Of a DNA stretch of 64,000 nt, positions 34,537 to 46,018 are shown in pieces. A model generated the notes under the pieces. The model was not told the origin of the DNA. It was given only the letters and a program-made list of their open reading frames with translations, and searched no databases. The first letter of the stretch is position 1. Each line of letters opens with the position of its first letter. Position numbers and translations under genes: made by a program. Source of the stretch: Rhizophagus irregularis (Eukaryota; Glomeromycota; Glomeromycetes; Glomerales; Glomeraceae); NCBI RefSeq assembly GCF_026210795.1, contig NC_089437.1:372001-436000 (forward strand), read 5' to 3'.

Positions 34537-36100
34537 TATTGTTTATGGTTTGAATATACAATATTCTTGAATTCTTGATTTATTCTTTTCTTTCATTTTT
34601 ACTTATTTAAATTACTTGTTTGTATATAATATTTTGAGGCTTATGAGAATGCGCAGAACTGCAGATAATGTTAGCAAGTGACCGTGTGGACAGTATTACC
34701 TATCATGATATATTAATATGCGAAATTTTAAAAGCTTTATGTATTTTAACATCTTAAATAACTAAAAGTCTTATCTGAATAGAATATATGAGAGTATTTT
34801 TACACATGAGTTCAAAATTACTTATTTTTGTAACATGTTATTTAATTTTCCAATAAAAATATATTTTGTAACTTATTATAATTAAAATTATGGAAAATTA
34901 TATTAATAAAAACTTTAAACCAAGGCATTAAAAATAAAATTAGTATTATCATACCGCACTACACAAGATACCCCGGGTATAACTGATACAATAATACCAG
35001 AAGGATTTATTATATTTTTTTCTTTTGATTTATAATAACTATTGAAATATGCAGATTTTTAAAATTTTCAAAATATTATATATTTGACATATTTATGGTG
35101 GATACTTTACAATACTTTACATGGGGTATTGACAAAGGATGCAGTGCGGTATAGTAATTTGGAGTTAAGAAGGTTAAGTGCGCTATTGCATTGCCATCAT
35201 AGAAAAATATTACACGAAATGTTTTGATTTGCATACAACTTGAGAATTTTTTTAGTCACGGTTAGGTAATTAATAATCTACATATTTTAACATGTTTTTT
35301 CATAATGGTTAACTTGCGCATTTTTAATATAAATTAACTTAAAATGATTTTATTGAGCGCTGAAAAGGAATAATCGAAAGGATACAGTACGATAGTAATA
35401 TTCTTTTATTACGATGCATTTTAAATAATAGTAAATTCGTATCTGACTATCTGGTATAATATAAATATTGTATATTTACAATATTAAATATCATAACCAA
35501 TGAAAAAGAAGTCAGGGTACTAGTTTTTCTAACTATTTAATATAAGGTGTTGAATTTGCGTATAGACTATAGAAATAGAAAAAGAGAATAAATCACTCAA
35601 GTAGTCAATATATGACAAAATGATACTATTAGCATCTTCAGTACTGATGTTAAAAAAAAAATCAAAAAAAAGATTAATACCATAAATGGTAAACAATAGT
35701 ATTTGCGTAAAAAAAAAAAGTTAAAAAAAAGTTAAATATTATTATGTCATATAGCAAACAATATGATAATATATCACAGTAGATTATAGAGTTTATTTCA
35801 ATCTAACTTATAACATTTCCTTGTAAATAAAGTAAATAAAGTTTTATTTATAATCATCAAAAAAGAAATATGAAATTGACCATTTTATAAGATGAATAAA
35901 TAACATCCAATGTGTTTTAGGATTAATAAAAGATTTTCTTCTTTTACTTTAATAATTTAAATGTATCTTAATCCACCTTTAGATAGGGACGAATTTAGTA
36001 GTGCTTTTGTATATCTCGTGTAATATACTATTAATGAGGGTCTTGTATTTGTATATTAAAAAATATTATTACTCATTTATTGTTTTATCCACTACCTCTA
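34537..36100. other. Intergenic, one MITE
   Basis: The 3' flank of BTB copy 3 (about 34600-34720) resembles the flanks after the copies ending at 44522 and 63442. The MITE at 34954-35149 follows. The rest is AT-rich with no gene. Confidence 0.45.
34954..35149. mobile_element. 196-bp TA-flanked MITE
   Basis: The ends CCGCACTACA...ATACCCC and the inverse GGGGTAT...TGCAGTGCGG form imperfect inverted repeats directly bordered by TA on both sides (34952-34953 and 35150-35151). Size, ends and TA target fit a Stowaway-like Tc1/mariner MITE. No coding. Confidence 0.65.
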
Positions 36101-36208
36101 TTAATCAGGATTTTTACTTTGACTACGACCTTTACACTGAACTTTACTGGAATTTTTATTTCGACTTTGGCCTCTACCTCTGCCTCGAGCTTGATTTCGA
36201 GTAGCCAT
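36101..36208 (-). CDS. Small RG-rich peptide ORF (35 aa), doubtful
   Basis: The minus strand reads MATRNQARGRGRGQSRNKNS and ends at 36101. Arg/Gly/Ser/Lys-rich composition suggests a nucleic-acid-binding tail or the start of a decayed gene. It is too short to judge, and no intron linking it to further exons was found. Confidence 0.2.
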   Translation of the reverse strand: MATRNQARGRGRGQSRNKNSSKVQCKGRSQSKNPD

Positions 36209-36979
36209 GTAAAAATTTATTATATATTATGATATATAAATTAATAAATTAAAGAGATTATATTGAAGAATATTAATATATATACGAGCAGTAAAACTTT
36301 TATGATACCTCATTAAGATTTAAAAGGGTAATGAAATTTTAACCGGCATTATCCATAAAAGGCACATGATAATTTTCTCCTATTCTACGCAAACTCAGTT
36401 TGCGAAAGTCCACCATGAAAAGAGATAATAATACTAAGTATTTTGTTTGTTACTCGTTCGTATCGTCATCGTCGAGGTTATGTTTGTGATAAAGGAAAAC
36501 CATTTTGGCTTTGCTGGGTGTTTTATCTAGAAACCAAGTCGAAAACCGAAAAATTTAATGTAACTAAACGTTTTGTTTATCAACTTTTCACGAAACTGGT
36601 ATCAAAATGTACCCAAAAGAAAGAATAAACAGTTGGTTGTGTTTGTCTGGTGCCAAAAGAAACTTTTCATAACCACCGAACTCCCTAAGCCATTTTTTCT
36701 CCTCGTAAAAATTTTGTCGAGGGATCGACAGAGGAGAGTTCCCCCCTGCCGGGTCATTTTTAATTTTTCTTTGGGAACAATTCCGAAAACAAGTTACAAA
36801 AGCGTTTAATTTTTAAATTAATTTTCCAAAAATAAAATTTGACAAAAGTAAATGTATTATGCAGAATTATTAAATTAATTAAATTTTACCAATTCTTACT
36901 TTATGATAAATGAAACCTTCGGATTTGAAAATCCCTGTTTTTCTTTCTTTTTTAAGACTTTTTATAATAATATTTATTA
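36209..36979. other. Intergenic, less AT-rich patch
   Basis: 36380-36810 has noticeably more G and C than its surroundings and short open frames in several phases. None resembles a family I know. It may be the body of an unrecognised mobile element. A motif GGCATTATC followed by ACGCAAACTC (about 36346-36396) is shared with the MITE at 38582-38813. Confidence 0.35.
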
Positions 36980-37007
36980 CTAGTTAATCCGTCGCGTTGC
37001 GCCGTGG
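36980..37007 (-). mobile_element. Helitron-like 3' end (minus strand)
   Basis: Read on the minus strand, a GC-rich imperfect hairpin (complement of 36989-37007, CCGTCGCGTTGCGCCGTGG) is followed by ATTAA and then CTAG, with T next. A hairpin plus CTRR|T is the hallmark of a Helitron 3' terminus. The same pattern occurs at 60639-60667. No helicase and no 5' TC end were found. Confidence 0.4.
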
Positions 37008-37479
37008 ATGAATGATACTTGCCCATCAAGTAAGAGAATAATAATAACACACTTATATTTTATTTGCCATGCAGTGTGAATAGTTCTAGTTTTTACTATT
37101 ATTATGATGGCATTAGTAGGAAATAAATGTAATAAATTACAGTTTATATGATTATACAAATAATAATGAATTGTGTGCAAGTGTTATACAGTATATGAAA
37201 TATTATTATTAAATGCAAATTTAATTTAACACACAAAACAATTTTGCAGTACTGTGCATTGTTACAAAAAAAATCATTTTATCTTAAAAAATTCAATTGT
37301 AGTGTTAAAAAAATTACATCCTCTAGAAAAAAAAAAATATCTCACTAATTAATATGAAAAATTCCCCAGAAAAATTAATTATAACGATCTATTGTTGCAA
37401 AAAATAAATAAATAAGTAATTATGTTAGTCTATTATTAAGCTTGATACAAAAAAAATATTATTATTATTATTATTAAGA
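37008..37479. other. Intergenic, no gene recognised
   Basis: AT-rich DNA; if the Helitron call is right this is element interior. A TTA/ATT microsatellite lies near 37455-37476. Confidence 0.35.
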
Positions 37480-38205
37480 ATCGGGAAAAAAGGCAATTGC
37501 AACATTGATTTGATCACTGATCCAAACCTAAATGGTAAAAGAATGTATTCGGAGAAAAAAATTCGGTTTGAAAGAAAAAAAACCAAACCGAAAAAGGAAA
37601 AGGGGAAAAAAATTTTCGGATTGGAAAAAAAGCCAACCAGAAAAAAAAATAAAAAAAAATCGAAAAAATAAAAACGAAAAATAGAATTTGTGGGGAGGAA
37701 CAAAGAGAAAAATCGGGTTAAAAAAGAAACCGAAAAGGAAAAGGAAGAAAAAATAAAAAAAAAATTGAAAGAAAAAGAAAAAAAAATTTGGGAAAAAAAA
37801 AGGATAAAGAAAGAAATCGGTTTTTTTAAAAAAAAAATAAGTACCGAAAAAAATTCTGAAAAAAAAGGAAAAAGACCGAAAAAAAAATTCAAAAAAAAAT
37901 TAATAACATGGTCTAAAAAAAAAGACCGAAATAAAATAATTTAAGTCTTAATAGATTATTTAATAAAAAAAAATAATAATAATTTTTCGGTTTTTGAAAA
38001 AAAACCAAATCTAAACAGAAAAAGAATGAAAAAACAAAAAAGAAAAGAAAGAAGAAAAAAACGAAAAATTTTTAAAAAAAGGAAAGGAAAAAGATGATTC
38101 GAAAGAGAAAAGAGAAAGTTTGAAAAGAAAGAACCATTTGTAAAAGATCGGTACAAGAAAAAAAAAATGAAAATTAAAAAAAGGGGGAACTGAAATCGGT
38201 GATTC
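37480..38205. repeat. Polypurine low-complexity tract with GAAAAACCGAAAA words
   Basis: Nearly all purine on the plus strand, with recurring AACCGAAAA, TTCGG and GGAAAAAAA words at irregular spacing. The long Lys/Glu-rich plus frames and Phe-rich minus frames across it come from composition and are not genes. Confidence 0.7.
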
Positions 38206-38581
38206 TCTGACAACTGGAAATTTTGATGCATATTACACACATTATAGTTTAATTGATTCAAATATTCAAATAATTTCGTAATTAATTATTAGATATACAC
38301 AACTATTAAGTCAAATATTTTAATCAAGTAACCGTAGTACATTTTCTAAGGAATAATAATCAAAAACTATTTTAAAACATAGCCTATTATTTAGGAACTT
38401 AAGGTAGTTAAATCAAGTTAACTAAAATTCATTTTTTTTTTTCAAGATGAAAAGGATTATGATTAATCACATGATATTCTATTAAATTATATAAGCGTTA
38501 ATAAGCAAACATGTTATTTTTTTTTCTTCACTTTTTGATTTCAGCAATTACCTAATTGATTTTATTTCGTAATAATAAATA
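38206..38581. other. Spacer, no gene
   Basis: AT-rich, nothing recognised. Confidence 0.35.
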
Positions 38582-38813
38582 GGTCCCAGAAATATAAATA
38601 TAGGGGTCAGGTGATGAAAAAAATTTTTTACTAGGAGCTGTACGCATTTTTTCAGGGCCGGAATTATGATAATGCCAGTCGGTTACTATAATAGGAAATA
38701 AAATTCTGACTGGCATTATCTAAAATTATTTAAAAAAGGAAAGATTTTCATGATCTTTTTAGTTCAAAATACGCAAACTCAAACCTGACCCTTATATATA
38801 TATTTCTGGGTCC
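38582..38813. mobile_element. 232-bp TA-flanked MITE
   Basis: The left end GGTCCCAGAAATATAAATAT and the inverted right end GGACCCAGAAATATATATAT match closely and continue into GGGGTCAGGT / AAGGGTCAGGT. Both sides are bordered by TA (38580-38581 and 38814-38815). A second internal inverted pair, GATAATGCCAGTCGG / CTGACTGGCATTATC, makes the whole unit a long hairpin. This fits a Tc1/mariner-type MITE. Confidence 0.8.
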
Positions 38814-39658
38814 TATATAAATCCTAATCTTTCACAATAAATTTTATAAATAATTTACATTTATTTTATCAATGATTATTAAATATCAACTACCTCCATT
38901 CAAATTATTCCACCACACATTATTTTCATTCATATGAATGATTGGATATTATGTAAATATGAATGGTTTATTTATATTAAAGACAAAGCAAGATCAATTC
39001 ATAGAACACAATTTTTTATACTTTATTTCTTAAACTTTTATTTCTTCTAAATAAATTTTTATTTCAAATGAGATTAGCAGGATCATTTTCCTATATAAAC
39101 ACTACTATATATTGTATCAGTATTAATGCAACATTGGATATTAGGATTGAACGTGTCTCCTGAAATCACTGTCATATACCATATACTTTACAAATGGCAG
39201 TGTAAGTGCTTATTTACTTAAATACTGTAGCTGCTAAATATATACATGACAACTAATTGTTGTAAAATAATTTTTATTGATCAGTTACCACACGCAACCA
39301 GTACTAGAGTAAACCCCAATGGATTTTCAGTGGCGGATTTGGCTGGCAACCCATACCACCCTTCCCTGGAGTTAATGGAGTTTCCCATTTTTTATCAATG
39401 ATCATTTATGTTACAATATGAACTTAAATCTTCAATTAATTGCAACATTGAGAGTACAAGTTTAAAAATCAGTTGAGATTGCTGACCACTTAACCCATTT
39501 AACAATATAAATATTAATGATGTTCTAATTAGTTGCTATAAAGTTGATTTATTTGAATTTTTTTTAAAATTTTATGAATTGTAATAAATGGTAATAAATG
39601 TTTAATTGAAATTAGTGTTCCAAGAGATTGAAAATATTGATCTGTATACCTTCTGAAA
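38814..39658. other. Intergenic, no gene
   Basis: AT-rich. A less AT-rich patch near 39295-39390 shows nothing I can name. Confidence 0.35.
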
Positions 39659-40920
39659 AAATATTTTATTTTATTTTGTTTTAAAAATTTTTACAATGAC
39701 GGGAGTTATACAAATATGAGAGCTGCGCTCTTACAAAAGAAGCAACTACAACCCAACTCTTGTGAGGACCGTACCGCCTATTATTTATAAAATAATACTA
39801 GGCATTACCTGCATTGTGAAAAAGAAAAAGAAAGAGGAACTAACTAAAAAAAGAAGAATGAAAAGTAAAAAAACAAAAAACAAATTGTTTTCATCTATAA
39901 ATCTATATATAAGTTATTATAAAGAAACGAGATCTATCTGCCTTAGTGAAGATAATTCGACGTGATGAGAACCATCCACAATGGTATAGGCACGCTGCAC
40001 GCAAGCATGCGAGTAATAAGTCACAGGCATGATCGGGGATGAAAATACTGGCTGGGGCATAATGGGTTGTGTTAATGTTGTTGGGTCTAATATTAGAGAA
40101 GAGTTGAGTCGTGTCATTGTGTTTAGAGTGTTTTCTATGTTTGTATTGACATTTTTTCTGTTTGGTGATATTGTGAGATTTTTTCCAAGTTTATAGAGTA
40201 TCGTTGTGTTTGGGCAATATGTGTTGGTAAAGCATCTGCTAAATAGAGATAAAGAATTCAAAAATAACTTAACGCATGAACAAATGTTTATTTATATAAG
40301 AGTGAGTCAGTTTTGTAAGGTGTTGAAGTACCAATTGGCGAAGAATCAAATAAATGACATGTGTATTGTTGTCTACTGGAGTAAATAGACCAAAGTTATT
40401 GACACTGGTCAAAATGAATCTGATTAACAGGTTGATTAATATAGTTTTGTGTTGTTGAAGTGTTAAATTAATAAAGGGTCTGAGATTAAGACAAAAACCC
40501 AAATGTTCATTGGTATCAGGATGATCTTTGCAGCGTATGGGGCAAGGTATGCTGGTAGAAAGATACAGTTGTGGGTAATGTTTGACCACACGGCAATATG
40601 TGATTGAGGCTTTTGATCTTAAGCGAGTCATAAGCCGACTTGTGAGCACTGCAGATTTCGTCTGTGTTGTTAGTCTTTAGTGAGTGGCCAGTGAATAGAT
40701 GACAGGTAACAGTATTTGTAAAGATTTATTATCAAGAAAACTATCTAAAGTGAGGTTTTCTGTTATTATTTGGGAAAATTTTCTAATTTTTGTGATTAAT
40801 TTTGATCGGTACTGGTAATGAACGCGCCTGATTAGTTAAATCATCAGCGAGGTCGTTGAACTGGTTGTTGGAATGAGCCTTGATTTTGATGAGTAACGAA
40901 CCTATACTGAAACCAGGAAA
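39659..40920 (-). pseudogene. Dead LINE 3' fragment (RNase H C-terminus, zinc motif, 3' tail)
   Basis: On the minus strand about 40920-40800 reads IKIKAHSNNQFNDLADDLTN, the C-terminal RNase H pattern of LINE elements (H...N.AD). A shift then leads to a stop-interrupted frame containing LTSRLMTRLRSKASITYCRV and a C/H cluster CPIRCKDHPDTNEHLGFC, equivalent to CPICGLYDETFNHVWTC in the intact LINE at 56296. Another shift precedes the frame at 40261-39917. The fragment ends in an A-rich tail (complement of about 39659-39680, AAAACAAAATAAAATAAAAT). It is 5'-truncated near 40920 and belongs to a different, older family than the intact copy. Target duplication not found. Confidence 0.7.
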
Positions 40921-41706
40921 TGTTTAGCAATTCCCTAATTATTAAATAAAATAAAAATTTTCATTTCTCTTTTTTGTGAACCATTTTATTTTAACATTTC
41001 GAATATCATTCGCTATTATTATTTAATTTTATTATTCCAGTTTTCGCCATTTAGTGATTTCGAAATTTTGATTCTTCTAATTATTTTTTTGTTATATCTT
41101 TTTTAACTTTTTCTATATTTCCAATTTCCCTTAAGAATGTTATTTTCAATCTATTCTTATAAGATATTTTTTTAATAAAAAGATGTTCGTGATAGAAAAC
41201 TGTGTATCATATTTTTCGTTAACTATTTCTTTTTTTAATTGTATTTTTTCAAAAAAATTTTGGTCAAATGATCAAATATATGTAGAAAGATTTTGAGCGA
41301 ATTAAAAAATTCTCAAGTAATTGCTTAAATATAAAAAGAACGATAAAAATAATTTAATTAATGTTTGAACTAAATTTTTAGCATAGTACATAAAAAACTA
41401 ATTAAAAAAAGTTTTTTAGTTTGAAAAAAAAGTTGAAAATAGCAAAAATTAATTAAAAAATTCCAAGAGAAATAAAAAAATTCCGGAATAAATTTCAGCC
41501 TATAAGAACATAGCTTTGGGGCCGATCACATCGTCCTGAGAGGAAGTAGAGATACAGAAGGTAAGTTTTCATAAATAAAAATTACAGATTAAAATAGAAT
41601 ATTGTAATATTATTAATATTATTTGTGCTTTCAAATTCGGTATAATAAGAATAACGAGTTTGATAATGATTTTATGTAAACTTTATAAGCCCTAATACTG
41701 TAATTA
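40921..41706. other. Intergenic with a tiny BTB-TLDc-like scrap
   Basis: Mostly AT-rich. At about 41535-41570 the plus strand reads LRGSRDTEGKF, which resembles two separate parts of the TLDc domain (LLRGSRDG and IRDTEGxF) joined by a deletion. Nothing else seen. Confidence 0.3.
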
Positions 41707-41966
41707 TCAGAGGGTAATACATTTTTTTGTTTTACGTAAACATTTGGGTGTTAGAGGCAAATTAATCCATCTTGAAACTCCATATCTAAGAAGTAAAATA
41801 TTAATGTTTGGTTTACTATTCACATATAACTTGAAGGAAAAGTAAGAGAAACATTTACTTACTACCATAATATAAAACTTTAATAATTCCTCAGAATGTT
41901 GATAAGGTCGAACTTTTTGAAACAATCTTCAGATGAAAGACTGAAAAATCTTACTATAGGTAGACC
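41707..41966 (-). pseudogene. BTB-BACK-TLDc relic
   Basis: The minus strand shows LPIVRFFSLSSEDC, a frameshift, FQKVRPYQHSEELLKFYI, then NSKPNINILLLRYG joined to VSRWI. These are the segments that read LPLIRFFSLSSEDFF, RKVHPYKKLL...YEELLNSYL, NEPNDDILLPRY and ISRWI in the intact copies, with the intervening IDGIIDS...NIVSL stretch deleted. It is inverted relative to its living paralogues. The rest of the gene is gone. Confidence 0.72.
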
Positions 41967-42301
41967 AATTTCAATAATCAAATGTGGGTCCATATTCATT
42001 GAGGTTATGCCGAAATAAATTAGTGGATCAAAATAAAGTAATTAGATATATGGCTTGCTTTTTTTTTCTTTGCCCTTTCACGTTATTGTATCATTTCCAC
42101 GTGACAAATTCCAGATTTCATAACAACTACCGTTCAATAATTGGGTGCAGGCAATTATTTATATGAGGTAATCTAGAATCTAAATATCATTAAGTTATAT
42201 AGACACATTTTTATAAAATGTATTTGTAAATTATTATTAAAATCGGGTAAAAATTATACTAAAAAAAGCTAATGATATTAAAATAAAATTAGAATATCAC
42301 A
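41967..42301. other. Flank of the relic, contains a dispersed repeat
   Basis: 42048-42160 carries TGGCTTGCTTTTTTTT, CCTTTCAC, TTATTGTATCATTT and CCAGATTTCATAA, which recur in the same order at 45146-45240 on the other side of the BTB gene 42989-44522. Confidence 0.45.
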
Positions 42302-42527
42302 ATGCCTCCGATATGTCAGGTAATTTTTACATTAGTCGAGACTCAGCTCTTATTCTCATATCCTCAAAAAATTTTGTGTGCTTTGTATATATATATTTTA
42401 GGAAATTGAACCGGTTTTACCAGATTATTATCCTTCCATTAACGCCGGATATCGAGAAATTCCTTACGTTACTCAGTCTTTTTCATCTCAAATTTTGATA
42501 ATAAAATTCAATAATGATATTTATTAA
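42302..42527 (+). CDS. Possible small two-exon gene or gene scrap
   Basis: ATGCCTCCGATATGTCAG (42302-42319) is followed by gtaatt and, after 82 bp, by TTTTAG at 42401. The next stretch is open to 42527 in the joined frame and reads EIEPVLPDYYPSINAGYREI, which looks like real protein rather than noise. I do not recognise the family. The 3' half overlaps the start of the segment duplicated upstream of the 61934 gene, so only the N-terminal part may be ancestral coding sequence. Confidence 0.25.
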
Positions 42528-42874
42528 TTATAACTGAACATTAAAATTGTTTAAGTTTATACATACTCCTCTTTTAACATTTATTTATAATAAAAAGGAA
42601 TTTTACAAATGACGATGACGATAAAATATTTATATCTCTTAGTTACATTATTTTCTTCTAAAAAATCATAAAAGAAAGCTGTATTTAGATTCCGGTTAAT
42701 ATAATATTATTATTCAAACTGTTTCATTATAAAAAACAAATACTTAATATAATTTGAAAGAATTCAAAATATAATTAAAAAATAATTTATATGAAACAAA
42801 ATCTTGAAATAAATTTAATTATTCCGTTTATTTGATTTTTTAAGCGAAACTAGTATTACATATACTTAATTTAT

Positions 42875-42934
42875 CCATATTTGTGATACAGTGATACTAA
42901 CTTTTGATTTTTATTTAAATAGGATTTGCAACTT
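42875..42934 (+). promoter_or_regulatory. Shared BTB-gene promoter block
   Basis: CCATATTTGT (42875-42884), then TTATTTAAATAG and GATTTGCAACTT (42923-42934), about 55 bp before the ATG at 42989. Nearly identical to 61819-61877. Confidence 0.5.
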
Positions 42935-42988
42935 ACATCCAATAAATATTATTTTATTCCTCTTTCTCTTTTTGAATACAATACAAAA

Positions 42989-44522
42989 ATGTCAAACCAA
43001 TTTTTTTCTAGATTAAGTCAAAATTATATTGAAATTTTGGATGATGATGAATATTATGATATTACAATTGAAGTTGGTGAAGACCCAAATGTAAAAATAT
43101 TCCGTGCACACATGATCATCCTGTGTTACCGTTCTCCATTTTTACGACGAACGATTTCAAGTAGAAATAATAATAATGATATCATAGCTCACATTAAGCT
43201 GCCAAATGTCTCTCCAGAAATTTTTCAGATTATTTTAAAGTAAGTTATATCGTAAACCTTGTCAGTATATTAATATTTTATATTTATCGTATAATTTTTT
43301 ATATAAATACAGATATATTTATAGAGGTACCATTTTATTAAATGAACAAGAACCTTCTGAAATTTTAAAAGTTTTGATTGCTGCTGATGAACTTCTTCTT
43401 CAAGAACTAGTTGATTATTTACAAGGATATTTAATTAAAAAAAAATCTGGGTGGATGGAACAATATTTTGAATTAATTTATCAAACAGGTTTTCAATCTA
43501 ATTCTTTATTAGCACTTCAACAATATTGTACAAATTTTATGGCTAAATTTCCTGAAAAAATATTTAAATCACTTGATTTTACTTCACTTTCTGAGAAATC
43601 ATTGCTTTCACTTATTAAAAGAGATGATTTACAAATGAAAGAAATTGAAATTTGGGAACATGTATTAAAATGGGGTCTTGAAAAAAATCCTACACTTTTT
43701 CCGGATCCTACAACTTGGTCAGATAATGATTTCGAAATAATGGAAAATACTTTGCAACATTATTTACCTTTAATTAGGTTCTTCAGTTTATCTTCTGACG
43801 AATTTATACAAAAAGTTCACCCATATAAGAAACTTTTAAACCATCAACTATATGAAGAATTGTTGAATTCATACTTAAATTCTAGTAGTGAACCAAATGA
43901 TAATATTTTACTTCCTAGATATAGAAATATTGATGTAATCATTGATTCAAGGATTGTTAATTTAAATATTGTTTCTCTAATTTCAAGATGGATTGATAAA
44001 AAGGATACTGAAAGCAAATATGCTTATGCAAGAGAATTATATTTACCTTACATATTTAAATTATTATTAAGAGGAAGCCAAGATGGATTTACTCCTAAAA
44101 AGTTTCATGAATTGTGTGATGACAAACTTTGTACTGTGACATTCATTAAAATAAAAGGAACAGAAGAAATTATTGGAGGATATAATCCATCAATATGGAA
44201 ATCATCTGATGAATATGGTAAAACCAAAGATAGTTTTATATTTTCTTTTAAAAATAAGGATAATTTCAAAGATCCAATTTTAAGTTATATAAAAGATACT
44301 AATCGTGCGTTATATTATCACAAAAGATTTGGTCCCACATTTGATAGTGATCTTCTGTTATGTGTGGGAGAAAAAGATGGTTTAAAAGAATATAATGTTT
44401 TTGGTTGTAAACAACGAAGTTATGAAAAAAATATAAGAGATGAAGAAGGAATATTTACAATAGAAGATTATGAAATATTTCAAATGATAAAGAAGGAGGA
44501 TGTTGTCTCTCTTATTGGATGA
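42989..44522 (+). CDS. BTB-BACK-TLDc protein, copy 4 (486 aa)
   Basis: Exons 42989-43239 and 43313-44522, with a 73-bp phase-2 intron (gtaagt...acag) at the conserved position. The start is MSNQFF at 42989, matching its paralogues; the frame is open upstream but has no ATG. BTB: YYDITIEVGEDP, FRAHMIILCYRSPFLRR, KYIYRGTILLNEQE (Arg for the usual Gly). BACK-like: FPEKIFKSLDFTSLSEKSLL. TLDc: ISRWIDKKDTESKYAYAREL, LLLRGSQDGFTPKKFHELCD, GGYNPSIW, FGPTF. The C-terminus extends a few residues beyond the others (KKEDVVSLIG). It is the closest relative of the copy at 61934. Confidence 0.92.
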
Positions 44523-46018
44523 ATATGTTCTTAATTTATTCTTTTTCTTTCGTTCTACTTTTTGATTTGTATGCAAGACTTGGGGGCTGATAAGAATGTA
44601 TAGTGTTAATTTAAAATTTGGAAGTAATCGTTAACAGTACTTCCTTTCTATTATATATGGATATGTGGCTTTATGTATTTTTAACATCCTATATAACTAA
44701 AACTAAAAACCTTATATGAATAGAATATAATGATAGTATTTTTACATTTAATATTATCAAAATTGCTTATTTTTATATATATGATTTATTTTTCGAATAA
44801 AAATTTACTTTTGTAACTTATGATTAAAATTATGTGAAAATTACTATAAATTCTTACTACTGTAGTCATCAATAAAAGCGAGTCACCACTGTAGATGCCA
44901 AAAATTAAATCTAGATAAAAAAAAAATTATTAAGTTAATAGTCCAGAGCGTAGTGAAAGGCTATGTTTTAGATGAGGTGATACAAAATGTCCATTATCCC
45001 ATTTTGTCATTTGAGTCAATATATAATTGGTTTTGATCTGTGTTGGTCTATCTCTTATGTATTATATTTTTAGTTTCAACCATCAATAAGTATTTTTTAT
45101 TTTTATTCTTAAAATTTTTGATGTGACCAAAATTAAGTATTAAATATGGCTTGCTTTTTTTTCTCTGTTTGTCCTTTCACATTATTGTATCATTTTCAAC
45201 AGCTCCAGATTTCATAATGACTACTCTTCCCTAGTTACCGTATAGCGCTACATATAGCATCCCGGTACTATTCAAGAAAGTCCACTTAGATTGAATAGTA
45301 CTTGGGGTACTATAAGAGGAGGGGTACTATAAAAAGAGGTACATTGGGTACTAATCATGTGACAATATAATTAAGTAATCAAAAGAACTTTAACGATTTT
45401 TCAATTTATTTTCAATAAGAACTTCAAAATGCAAAATGTAAAAAATTCAAATTAAATATAATGATGATTACATTAACGTGCAGGATTAATAATGAGTGGC
45501 TTTGATTGCGTAATAATACTAGTTGATGATTCATTAATAGTTTTTTTTTTTATGCAGTATTTTTGTGAGTCATTTTTCGTAATTTGATTTCTGGATTTTG
45601 TCTTTCGGGACATTTGTCGTCAGGATAATGTCATGTAGGGAAAAGGTTACGTCAGGAAAATGGATGTCAGGAAATCGTTTTGTAATCTTTACAAGTAATA
45701 CAAAATGGATTTGTATTTATCGAACATTTTGAGGTTGTAAATAATAAAGACGCAATATAATCACAAAAAAAATGTGATGGATGTCATAGGAATTCGGAAT
45801 TACGAAATATTTTTTTTACAAAATATTTTATAAAAAATCGTTGCATAGTTTTATTACAGGTCTGAAACTACTTAGTACTTATTTTATTGATATAACAAAT
45901 AAACAGTTTAGTCTGGATTTAATAAGTAAAGGTAGAAGTAATTCAATGATTATCCCAGATATAACTAGTAGAAATAATTTTAAATGGCTTTAGAAAAAGA
46001 TATGGATATTAGAATTAA
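44523..46018. other. Intergenic, several small repeats
   Basis: Contains the second copy of the 42048 repeat (45146-45240), a hairpin GTACTATTCAA / TTGAATAGTAC (45265-45275 and 45291-45301) followed by repeated GGTACTATA/GGTAC words to about 45350, and a reverse-oriented CCCGACA-type cluster (45577-45682: TCGGGACATTTG, CGTCAGGATAATG, CGTCAGGAAAATG, TGTCAGGAAATCG). No gene. Confidence 0.5.

Noticed and set aside
37425..38261. Lys/Glu-rich plus and Phe-rich minus frames of 84-155 codons
   Set aside because: Both strands are open over the same polypurine low-complexity tract, so neither is evidence of a gene.
42926..42988. Upstream extension of BTB copy 4 from a TTG
   Set aside because: There is no ATG in the extension, it overlaps the conserved GATTTGCAACTT block, and all paralogues start at the MS/MVxQFF methionine.
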